From the IMG/VR virus record IMGVR_UViG_3300021093_000117, positions 1-48,742 of that record: 48,742 bases of DNA, one strand, 5' to 3'. Position numbers and translations under genes: made by a program. Below are positions 26,720-33,879 of this stretch, piece by piece; position 1 is the first letter of the stretch, and the number at the start of each line of letters is the position of its first letter. The notes under the pieces are model-generated. The model worked only from the letters and a program-made list of their open reading frames with translations, was not told the origin of the DNA and did not search any database. The stretch is from a virus.

Positions 26720-27750
26720 TGGCGTTACCAAATAAAATAAAAAAATATATACCACTCAAACAACCTGTCACTCCTTATGAAAGAAGAGAAGAGTTACTTG
26801 AGATAATAAAAGAAAAAGGTACATTTTTACCTAAAAGTTTATTACACGCTGATTTGGATGGCGGATTTTTGCAATTTGTAAAAGATCAATTATCAATATC
26901 TGTTTCAGGTAAGAAAGTTCCTACTGTAGATATTTTAATAACCACTCAGAATTGGGCTCAGTTTGTCGAGACGTGGGATTTTCAAAATATTGATAAAAAC
27001 GTAGAACCACCATTTATTGTTGTTGTTCGTGCACCTGAAGTAAAATTTGGGGATCCCGTTATAAAATATAATATACCTAATAGAAAATTATATCACTACG
27101 CAGAAGTACCAACTTGGGATGGACAAAGACATGGAATAGACATTTATAAAATACCCCAACCAATTCCTGTTCAAATAACATACACTGTTATAATAGTTTG
27201 TAATCGTATGAGGGAACTTAATACTTTCAATAAAACTATTGTAGAAAAATTTGCTTCAAGACAAGCATACCAAGTTATAAACGGACACTATATTCCTATA
27301 GTATTAAACGACGTAACAGACGAGTCAATTTTGGATTTGGAAAAAAGAAAGATGTACATACAAAAATATGGTATGACTCTACAAGGTTTTCTTTTGGATG
27401 AAGATGAATATAAAGTATCACCCGCAATTGTGAGAACGTTTCAAACTTATGAAGTGGATGATAAAATAAAAAGTAGAAAAAAGAAAAAAAATACAGAATC
27501 ACCTACAGATCTTACATTTAATTTCCCAAAGAACAAAAATTCTTTTGAAATCAAGGTTGACTATACTACAGATATGAATATAACAACTACGGAAAATGTA
27601 GAAGAGTACAACGTTTTTATAAATGAAGATTTTTATGGAACCGATTTGAATCAGATACAACTAAACACAAATGATATTATAAGGGTAAATGTTATTAAAA
27701 AAGATAATAATGAAAGTTCATTTATAATTGTACAACAAAAACTAATTTAG
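26719..27750 (+). CDS. Tail completion / sheath stabilizer candidate (T4 gp15-like position)
   Basis: The 343-residue protein has an N-terminal region (KKYIPLKQPVTPYERREELL), a middle domain LYHYAEVPTWDGQRHGIDIY followed by VQITYTVIIVCNRMRELN and FASRQAYQVINGHYIPIVL, and a C-terminal extension after a Lys-rich hinge (KIKSRKKKKNTESP). The middle section resembles the sheath-terminator gp15 group in style and position, just upstream of the sheath. That group caps the tail and binds the neck. The stop is TAG, and its last 4 bases overlap the converging small gene. Assignment is moderate to weak. Confidence 0.4.
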   Translation: MALPNKIKKYIPLKQPVTPYERREELLEIIKEKGTFLPKSLLHADLDGGFLQFVKDQLSISVSGKKVPTVDILITTQNWAQFVETWDFQNIDKNVEPPFIVVVRAPEVKFGDPVIKYNIPNRKLYHYAEVPTWDGQRHGIDIYKIPQPIPVQITYTVIIVCNRMRELNTFNKTIVEKFASRQAYQVINGHYIPIVLNDVTDESILDLEKRKMYIQKYGMTLQGFLLDEDEYKVSPAIVRTFQTYEVDDKIKSRKKKKNTESPTDLTFNFPKNKNSFEIKVDYTTDMNITTTENVEEYNVFINEDFYGTDLNQIQLNTNDIIRVNVIKKDNNESSFIIVQQKLI

Positions 27751-27908
27751 TTTTCACCATAAATATCTTTTTTATCCTTACACTTTTCTAAAATAAGATT
27801 TTCCAAAAATTTATACATTTTGATTCCCCTTTTGTCACAGTATTTTTTTAATACATTATGTACCTCTACTGATATCTTAAGATTCTTTATTTTTTTAGTG
27901 TTTGACAT
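27747..27908 (-). CDS. Small ribbon-helix-helix-like protein
   Basis: A 53-residue protein on the opposite strand to its neighbours, starting at ATG 27908 (MSNTKKIKNLKISVEVHNVL). An upstream start at 27941 is possible but adds unrelated residues. The pattern KNLKISVEVHNVLKKYC, then a turn (DKRGIKM), then YKFLENLILEKC is a ribbon-helix-helix fold (strand, helix, turn, helix), like Arc/MetJ/CopG-type DNA-binding proteins. Its own strand carries a TATTTATA box at 27951-27944. It lies head-to-head with the sheath gene and may regulate late transcription, which is inference. Confidence 0.6.
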   Translation of the reverse strand: MSNTKKIKNLKISVEVHNVLKKYCDKRGIKMYKFLENLILEKCKDKKDIYGEN

Positions 27909-27943
27909 GGGCAGAAAAAAGGCAGAATAAAATCTCACCAAAA

Positions 27944-27951
27944 TATAAATA
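27944..27951 (-). promoter_or_regulatory. TATTTATA late-type box (leftward)
   Basis: On the coding strand of the ribbon-helix-helix gene, 35 bases before its ATG. Confidence 0.35.
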
Positions 27952-27987
27952 CTTTATTACAAGTAAAGTTTTTCTAATTTTTGTCGG

Positions 27988-27995
27988 TATTTATA
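27988..27995 (+). promoter_or_regulatory. TATTTATA late-type box before the sheath
   Basis: Thirty-three bases before the sheath ATG with an A-rich leader, the same layout as the tube gene. Confidence 0.5.
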
Positions 27996-28028
27996 TAGAA
28001 AAATAAATAAAATAAAAAAATTTTAATA

Positions 28029-31000
28029 ATGGCTACAAACAGTAAAGTATTTGTTTCACCAGGAGTTTACACATCGGAAGTTGATTTAAGTTTCGTTGCA
28101 CAAAGCGTTGGTGTCACAACCTTAGGAATTGTTGGAGAAACTATTAGTGGTCCCGCTTTTGAACCGATCTTTATAAGAAATTATGAAGAATTCCAAAGTG
28201 TTTTCGGACCTACTTCTCCAGAAAAATTCATTAATACACAAATCCCAAAATATGAGGCAGCATATATCGCTAAATCATATTTACAACAATCAAATCAATT
28301 ATTTGTAACAAGGATCCTTGGTCTATCTGGTTACGATGCAGGACCATCTTGGTCTATTGTAACAAGTGCAAATGTAGATCCTGCTACTGTTGATTTCTAC
28401 TGTGAGGAACCTGTAATTGTTGACTGTGAACCGGCATGTAATAACATCTTAACTTCAGGATTTACTGTTGATTTTACAGGTTGTACAAATTCACAATCCT
28501 CAATAACATTTTTAGACAGTTTCCCACCTGAAATTGAGTCAATTTTAACTGTTCCTTATGAAAACTTCAATGGCACAACTTCAACGTTGGATGAAGATCA
28601 CAGATCTTTTGTTTATGGTCGAATTGTAAATCCATTATCTCAACCAACATCAATTGCATACTTTGGAACAATTGACGGAATGGATTATGATATGTTAACA
28701 GGATATACCGCACAAACGAATGTGTTTAATTTACCTTCAGTTTCAAGTACTTTAACTAATTATAGCTCTCCGTTTAATGACGCTTGGTATTACGCATTAT
28801 TTTCTAATGTTGGTAATGGTATGTATTCAGGTTATTCTTATTGGACAGTTGTGACTGGTTTAACACACATCAATCCTGTTACTACTACAACTACTATTAT
28901 ACCAACAACAACTACAACAACGTCTAACCCTTGTGTTACACCAACACCTGTTGTTCCTACAACAACAACCACAACAACTGTTACAGATTGTTATTCAGGA
29001 AGCGTGGTCGGTATGGTTTATTACTATACAGGTAACTCATATACATTATATGATGACTTAGTTGTAGCAACTTTAAGGTCTAGAGGTATATCTACTTACG
29101 CAACAGACGAAAACCCAACTTTCCAAATCACAGGTTTGACAGATGTTTCTATGGATTGTTCAGGTCAGTACTCTGGAGTAACTAAAAATCCTTTCTCAAC
29201 TTTTGTTATAAATGCAAAAGATAGATTAGGAAACAATTTTAAATTCGAAACATCATTCACAATAAGTGATTCTTCTTATTTGACTAAAGTTTTTGGGATA
29301 TCAAACTTCCAAAAACCAAGAAATATAGTTCCTTTGTTTGTTGAAGAATCTTTCCAAACAATGTTAACTTATTCATATAATAAAGGTTATATACGAGGTT
29401 TAAAATGTGATTTGATTAATTTACCTGAAGCTCAAAGTTCTGATCCTTCATCTATTTCATGGTATCTTGAAAAATATCAGTCACCAAGTTCACCTTGGGT
29501 TGTTTCTGAAGTAAGAGGTAACAAAGTTTTTGATTTGTTTAAATTCTATACAATTTCTGATGGTGACAACGCTAACTTTGAAGTTAAAATGTCAATCACA
29601 AACGTATCTTTCTCTAACCAAAACTTCGACATATTAGTACGTGATTATTATGACACAGATTCTAATCCTGTAGTTTTAGAGAAATTTACAAATTGTTCTA
29701 TGAATCCTGCCGAAAACAACTTTGTAGCTAAAAAGATTGGTAGTTTAGATGGTGAATTTGAATTAAAATCAAAATACATCATGGTTGAAATGAATGAAGA
29801 TGCCCCTATTGATTCACTTCCTTGTGGGTTCAATGGTTACAACTTCAGAGAATATGCAGGAGCACGTTCTCCATTCCCAATTATCAAAGCGAAATATGAT
29901 TATCCAGGGGAAGTAGTATTTAACCCACCTTTTGGTTTACCATCCGGGAATGATGACGCTGTAATATCAAGTGGTGATAATATTAGAAAAACATACTTAG
30001 GATTCTCAACAAGTGCTGACTATGGTTACGATCCTCAATTCTTTGAGTATTACGGAAAAAGAAACCCAATAAACACTTGTTTTGCTGTTGAGTCCTCTGA
30101 TTGGAATTACAGAACGGCAGGTTTCCACATGGATAAAAATGCAAGTGGTATTACCCTACCTGATGTATTTGCATCAAGTGGTGAACCAAGATTCATCTGT
30201 GGAGCAGGGTCTTTTAGTTCAGAACCTGAAACAGACACAAATCCTTACTACAGATTAAACACTCGTAAATTTACATTGTTAGTACAAGGAGGATTTGATG
30301 GATGGGATATCTACAGAGAATATAGATCATACAGAGATGAGTTCCAACTTGGAAGACGTGGTTATTTAAGAGGGGCTTGTCCTACAACAAGGTATCCAAA
30401 TGCAACAGGTTGGGGAGCATTCAAACAAATTACAGTTGGACCTGGAACTGATGAATATGCTAACACCGACTTTTACGCATATCTATTAGGAATTAATACC
30501 TTCTCAAATCCTGAAGCGGTGAATATCAATGTTTTTGTAACGCCAGGAATCGATTATGTTAATAACAGTAACTTAGTAGAATCTGCAGTTTCTATGATTG
30601 AGGAACAAAGAGCTGACTCATTATATGTTGTAACAACCCCTGACTATAACTTATTACTACCTACAACAACAGGTGTAGACGGTTTGATTTATCCTCAAGA
30701 AGCTGTGGATAATTTAGAAGAATCAGGTTTAGATTCAAACTATACGGCAACTTATTATCCTTGGGTATTGACAAGAGATACAGTAAACAACACTCAAATT
30801 TACATTCCACCAACGGCTGAAGTTATAAGAAACTTAGCGTTAACTGACAACATTGCATTCCCATGGTTTGCTGCAGCTGGTTACACTCGTGGTATTGTCA
30901 ACTCAATAAAGGCACGTAAAAAACTTACACAAGAGGATAGAGACGAACTTTATACAGGAAGAATCAACCCAATTGCTACGTTCTCAGACATCGGTACTGT

Positions 31001-31355
31001 AATTTGGGGTAACAAAACACTACAAGTTAGACAATCAGCACTTGATAGAATTAACGTAAGACGATTATTACTACAAGCAAGAAAGTTAATTTCAGCAGTT
31101 TCCGTAAGATTGTTATTTGATCAAAACGATGACAAAGTAAGACAAGATTTCTTAAATGCGGTCAATCCAATTTTGGACGGAATCAGAAGAGACAGAGGTC
31201 TTTATGACTTTAGAGTTACGATTTCATCTGATCCTGAAGATTTAGATAGAAATCAAATGACAGGTAAAATTTATATCAAACCAACAAGATCTTTAGAGTT
31301 TATTGATATAACTTTCTACATAACACCAACAGGAGCATCTTTTGAGGATGTGTGA
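28029..31355 (+). CDS. gp18: Tail sheath protein (T4 gp18-like) with large insertion
   Basis: The 1108-residue contractile sheath subunit is much longer than T4 gp18 (659). The N-terminus KVFVSPGVYTSEVDLS, followed by VGVTTLGIVGETISGPAFEP, and the C-terminal part (AFPWFAAAGYTRG, DRINVRRLLLQARKLIS, RDRGLYDFRVTISSD, TRSLEFIDITFYI) are classic sheath sequences that form the inner handshake domains. Residues about 125-640 are extra and include TTTTTIIPTTTTTTSNPC and VVPTTTTTTTVTDC at about 284-321. Such insertions face outward on the tail. The gene has a 33-base A/T leader after a TATTTATA box, ends in TGA and is followed by a strong terminator, in keeping with high expression. Confidence 0.95.
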   Translation: MATNSKVFVSPGVYTSEVDLSFVAQSVGVTTLGIVGETISGPAFEPIFIRNYEEFQSVFGPTSPEKFINTQIPKYEAAYIAKSYLQQSNQLFVTRILGLSGYDAGPSWSIVTSANVDPATVDFYCEEPVIVDCEPACNNILTSGFTVDFTGCTNSQSSITFLDSFPPEIESILTVPYENFNGTTSTLDEDHRSFVYGRIVNPLSQPTSIAYFGTIDGMDYDMLTGYTAQTNVFNLPSVSSTLTNYSSPFNDAWYYALFSNVGNGMYSGYSYWTVVTGLTHINPVTTTTTIIPTTTTTTSNPCVTPTPVVPTTTTTTTVTDCYSGSVVGMVYYYTGNSYTLYDDLVVATLRSRGISTYATDENPTFQITGLTDVSMDCSGQYSGVTKNPFSTFVINAKDRLGNNFKFETSFTISDSSYLTKVFGISNFQKPRNIVPLFVEESFQTMLTYSYNKGYIRGLKCDLINLPEAQSSDPSSISWYLEKYQSPSSPWVVSEVRGNKVFDLFKFYTISDGDNANFEVKMSITNVSFSNQNFDILVRDYYDTDSNPVVLEKFTNCSMNPAENNFVAKKIGSLDGEFELKSKYIMVEMNEDAPIDSLPCGFNGYNFREYAGARSPFPIIKAKYDYPGEVVFNPPFGLPSGNDDAVISSGDNIRKTYLGFSTSADYGYDPQFFEYYGKRNPINTCFAVESSDWNYRTAGFHMDKNASGITLPDVFASSGEPRFICGAGSFSSEPETDTNPYYRLNTRKFTLLVQGGFDGWDIYREYRSYRDEFQLGRRGYLRGACPTTRYPNATGWGAFKQITVGPGTDEYANTDFYAYLLGINTFSNPEAVNINVFVTPGIDYVNNSNLVESAVSMIEEQRADSLYVVTTPDYNLLLPTTTGVDGLIYPQEAVDNLEESGLDSNYTATYYPWVLTRDTVNNTQIYIPPTAEVIRNLALTDNIAFPWFAAAGYTRGIVNSIKARKKLTQEDRDELYTGRINPIATFSDIGTVIWGNKTLQVRQSALDRINVRRLLLQARKLISAVSVRLLFDQNDDKVRQDFLNAVNPILDGIRRDRGLYDFRVTISSDPEDLDRNQMTGKIYIKPTRSLEFIDITFYITPTGASFEDV
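28879..28985 (+). repeat. Poly-Thr coding repeat in the sheath insertion
   Basis: ACAACAACT-type repeats code two Thr runs around an SNPC...PTPVVP segment in the outward insertion of the sheath. Confidence 0.8.
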
Positions 31356-31377
31356 TTTTAAATCATAATTAAAATTA

Positions 31378-31405
31378 GGGGGACAAGTTGTTCCCCTTTT
31401 TTTTT
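31378..31405 (+). terminator. Rho-independent terminator after the sheath gene
   Basis: Stem GGGGGAC (31378-31384) and GTTCCCC (31390-31396) pair with a 5-base loop AAGTT, including one G-T pair, followed by nine Ts (31397-31405). This is a strong terminator that separates the sheath from downstream genes. Confidence 0.9.
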
Positions 31406-31414
31406 GTTTAATGA

Positions 31415-31422
31415 TATTTATT
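31415..31422 (+). promoter_or_regulatory. TATTTATT late-type box
   Basis: Three bases before the preferred start of the HAD gene. It overlaps the alternative upstream ATG, which argues against that start. Confidence 0.35.
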
Positions 31423-31425
31423 ATT

Positions 31426-32331
31426 ATGGGTTTAAAAAGAATCATATACGAAACTTTAGAGGATACATTTTCTCCACCAACAATATATTATGCTTTAGAT
31501 TGGGATGATAACATAATGAGAATGCCAACTAAAATATTTCTATTAGATGATAACGGAAAGGATGTTGGAATGTCTACTGATGATTTTGCTATCTATAGAG
31601 AAAAAGTTGGAAAAGAAGAGTTTAATTATGAAGGTCATAACATAGTTGGATTTTCACCGAGAGCATTGGTTGATTTTCAAACAACGGGAGATAAAAAATT
31701 TTTAGAAGATATAGAACGAGCTCCTTTAGTGAAAGTTGGTTGGGAAAAACTAAGAGATTCAATTAACAACGGGGTAATATTTGCAATCATCACTGCAAGG
31801 GGTCATTCACCTATGACTCTGAAAAAGGCAGTTGCTAAACTTATAAACATGAGTCGTGGTGGTATAGACAAAGAACAATTAATAAGGTCGTTAAAACAAT
31901 TCAGAAATGTAATGGGATTAAAAAATCTCGATAATTCAGAGTTAGTAAGAGATTATTTAAATAGATGTTTTTTTGTACCAGTAAGTTATGGATCGGACGA
32001 TGCAATCTCACCTGAAAAAAAGAAAAATATTGCAAATCATAAATTTCACGACTATACGAGTAGATTATCTTACCGACTTCAGAAAAAAGAATATTATGGT
32101 AACTTTATAAACAACCTCGGACCTATAGAGAGTGGATTTGTTTTTGTTTCGCCTGAAATACACTTTTTAGATGACGATGAAAAAAACGCCTTAGCGTCAA
32201 AAAAATATTCTAAAGAAAAAGGTTTAGATAAATTAAGAACATTTCTTACTAAATCAGGAGAAGAAGAAGAAATATTCGAGAATAAAACAATTAAAAATTT
32301 AAAGGCTAGAATTAAAAGAACAATATTTTAA
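31426..32331 (+). CDS. HAD-like phosphatase/nucleotidase
   Basis: The preferred start is the ATG at 31426 (MGLKRIIYETLED), 301 residues. The ATG at 31411 lies over the TATTTATT box. HAD motif I is YYALDWDDNIM with nucleophile Asp25 and Asp27, and motif II is IFAIITARGHSP with Thr123. A Lys-rich segment (SPEKKKNIANHKFHDY) could supply motif III, and LDDDEKN lies near the end. HAD enzymes remove phosphate from small molecules, proteins or DNA ends. The ARGHSP form is familiar from phage and bacterial polynucleotide phosphatase-like proteins. A non-structural enzyme between sheath and tube genes is unusual. The substrate is unknown. Confidence 0.65.
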   Translation: MGLKRIIYETLEDTFSPPTIYYALDWDDNIMRMPTKIFLLDDNGKDVGMSTDDFAIYREKVGKEEFNYEGHNIVGFSPRALVDFQTTGDKKFLEDIERAPLVKVGWEKLRDSINNGVIFAIITARGHSPMTLKKAVAKLINMSRGGIDKEQLIRSLKQFRNVMGLKNLDNSELVRDYLNRCFFVPVSYGSDDAISPEKKKNIANHKFHDYTSRLSYRLQKKEYYGNFINNLGPIESGFVFVSPEIHFLDDDEKNALASKKYSKEKGLDKLRTFLTKSGEEEEIFENKTIKNLKARIKRTIF

Positions 32332-32370
32332 AAAAAAACAAAGTAAATAGAAAAAAATTTACACAACAAA

Positions 32371-32378
32371 TATTTATA
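32371..32378 (+). promoter_or_regulatory. TATTTATA late-type box before the tail tube gene
   Basis: The box is TATTTATA, 32 bases before the ATG, with an A-rich leader between. See the motif finding for its recurrence. Confidence 0.45.
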
Positions 32379-32410
32379 AATAAAATAAAAAAAATTTAAA
32401 ACAACTAACT

Positions 32411-32899
32411 ATGGCTGATTTGTTAATGAAAGTACCAATCCCTTACGAACCTAAAAAGAAAAATAGGTTTATTCTTCGATTCCCTTCTGATTTAGGGATC
32501 AATGAATGGTATGTACAAAGTGCTGCAAGACCAAAAATTGATATCACATCTACACCAATTAAATTTCTTAATACAGAAACCTATGTTGCTGGTTCTTTTA
32601 AATGGAACCCAATTTCGGTAAAATTGTTGGATCCAATTGGACCTTCTGCCTCTCAAGCAATGATGGAATGGATTAGAACAATCGCTGAATCAGTAACAGG
32701 TAGAATGGGATATGCTGCAGGATATAAAAGAAATGTTGATCTAGAAATGTTAGACCCAACCGGAGTTGTTATTGAGAAATGGTTACTTGTAAACGCATTT
32801 CCTACAGGAGCTGATTTTGGTACTGTAGGATATGACGGTGACGGTTTAGTTGATATTTCATTTAGTTTACAAATTGATAGAGCAATTCTTGTTTACTAA
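32411..32899 (+). CDS. gp19: Tail tube protein (T4 gp19-like)
   Basis: At 162 residues it is almost the same length as T4 gp19 (163). It shows the compact beta-barrel pattern of tube proteins: KKKNRFILRFPSDLGINEWY, AARPKIDITSTPIKFLNTET, GSFKWNPISVKLLDPIGPS, then DLEMLDPTGVVIEKWLL and LVDISFSLQIDRAIL. These subunits stack as hexamers inside the sheath to form the DNA channel. Position between sheath and chaperone genes supports the call. A short inverted repeat and A-run follow before the next gene. Confidence 0.85.
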   Translation: MADLLMKVPIPYEPKKKNRFILRFPSDLGINEWYVQSAARPKIDITSTPIKFLNTETYVAGSFKWNPISVKLLDPIGPSASQAMMEWIRTIAESVTGRMGYAAGYKRNVDLEMLDPTGVVIEKWLLVNAFPTGADFGTVGYDGDGLVDISFSLQIDRAILVY

Positions 32900-32927
32900 T
32901 TTATAACTTGTAATTTACATTTGATAG

Positions 32928-32950
32928 TTCAATATTATTTTTATATTGAA
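32928..32950. repeat. Perfect 8-bp inverted repeat between tube and chaperone genes
   Basis: TTCAATAT (32928-32935) and ATATTGAA (32943-32950) flank a 7-base loop and are followed by an A-run, not a T-run. It is therefore not a rightward terminator. It could be an RNA hairpin that tunes expression between an abundant tube and a low-copy chaperone. Confidence 0.35.
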
Positions 32951-32964
32951 AAAAAAATATTACT

Positions 32965-33717
32965 ATGGAAGAAAAAGAATATGGACAAGTTAATTTTAAT
33001 TTACCTCACGACATAATCAGATTACCGTCGAAGGGTCACTATTATAAAAGTAAAAAATCAAGTATCAAAGTTGGGTATCTTACAGCTGCGGATGAGGACA
33101 TTATTAATTCAGCGGTCGGAAATAACAACTTTCTTTTTCAATTATTAAGAAGTAAGATATACGAACCAGATTTAAGAGTTGAAGAATTGTTAGAAGGGGA
33201 CATTCAAACCGTTCTGATTTTTTTAAGAAATAGTTCATTTGGTCCTGAATATAATGTAACATTAGTAGACCCTGTAACAGGTAAACAATTCTCTCATACT
33301 TTTTTAATAGAAAGTTTAGATTTTAGAAAAAGTGAAGTTGAACCTGATGAAAATGGATACTTCACAACAACACTTCCTAGAACAAACAAAACGGTTAAAA
33401 TTAAACCATTAACATTTGGAGAAAAACAAGAAATCCAACAAATGGTTGATAAGTATCCATCTGGAATGGTAGCCCCACAAACTCTTTGGACATTTACAAA
33501 ACAAATTTCTGAAATAGACGGAAACTCAGACAAAGGTTTTATTTCTGAATTTATTCGAACAATGCCTATTATGGATTCTAAACATCTTAAAAGATTTATT
33601 GACACCAATGAACCTGGATTAGATTTAACTGTAAATGCAATCGCCCCGTCTGGAGAAAACGTATCCTCAAGGATAACGTTTGGGGTGGAGTTTTTTCGGC
33701 CTTTCTTCGGAGTATAG
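32965..33717 (+). CDS. gp26-like baseplate/tail assembly protein (PF12322 type), likely frame-0 tail chaperone
   Basis: The 250-residue protein shows the T4 baseplate gp26 family features: HDIIRLPSKGHYYKSKKSSI at the N-terminus, a helical LTAADEDIINS, GDIQTVLIFLRNSSFGPEYN, VKIKPLTFGEKQEIQQMV, and a C-terminal ITFGVEFFRPFFGV. In this family and position, just before the tape measure, the protein probably acts like the lambda G-type tail assembly chaperone. The TAG stop (33715-33717) lies in a region where the +1 frame stays open from 33677 into the next small gene, so a frameshifted longer product is likely (see findings). Confidence 0.75.
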   Translation: MEEKEYGQVNFNLPHDIIRLPSKGHYYKSKKSSIKVGYLTAADEDIINSAVGNNNFLFQLLRSKIYEPDLRVEELLEGDIQTVLIFLRNSSFGPEYNVTLVDPVTGKQFSHTFLIESLDFRKSEVEPDENGYFTTTLPRTNKTVKIKPLTFGEKQEIQQMVDKYPSGMVAPQTLWTFTKQISEIDGNSDKGFISEFIRTMPIMDSKHLKRFIDTNEPGLDLTVNAIAPSGENVSSRITFGVEFFRPFFGV

Positions 33718-33757
33718 TTCATACCTTATAGATCAATACATTTTCTTATCCAAAAAT

Positions 33758-33859
33758 ATGAACATGTCATATGATGATTTTTTAAAAATCCCAACTTATA
33801 AAAGAATGTATATCATAGACAAGTTAATCAAAACCAACGATAAAAATGGTTGGGCTTAA
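33758..33859 (+). CDS. Small helical chaperone-extension protein, probably made by +1 frameshift from the upstream gene
   Basis: Read alone it is 33 residues from the ATG at 33758: MSYDDFLKIPTYKRMYIIDK plus a short charged tail. The same frame is open back to 33677 and adds EYSSYLIDQYIFLSKNMN just before, giving a helix-loop-helix with the (I/M)Pxx(K)RxxxI pattern common after gp26-type proteins in other phages. Upstream residues in this frame look coding, which favours expression as a C-terminal extension of the gp26-like protein by +1 (or -2) frameshifting rather than from its own ATG. It ends 20 bases before the tape measure start. Confidence 0.6.
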   Translation: MNMSYDDFLKIPTYKRMYIIDKLIKTNDKNGWA

Positions 33860-33867
33860 TATTTATC
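33860..33867 (+). promoter_or_regulatory. TATTTATC late-type box
   Basis: Twelve bases before the tape measure ATG, directly after the small chaperone frame. Confidence 0.45.
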
Positions 33868-33879
33868 AAATAAAAAATT

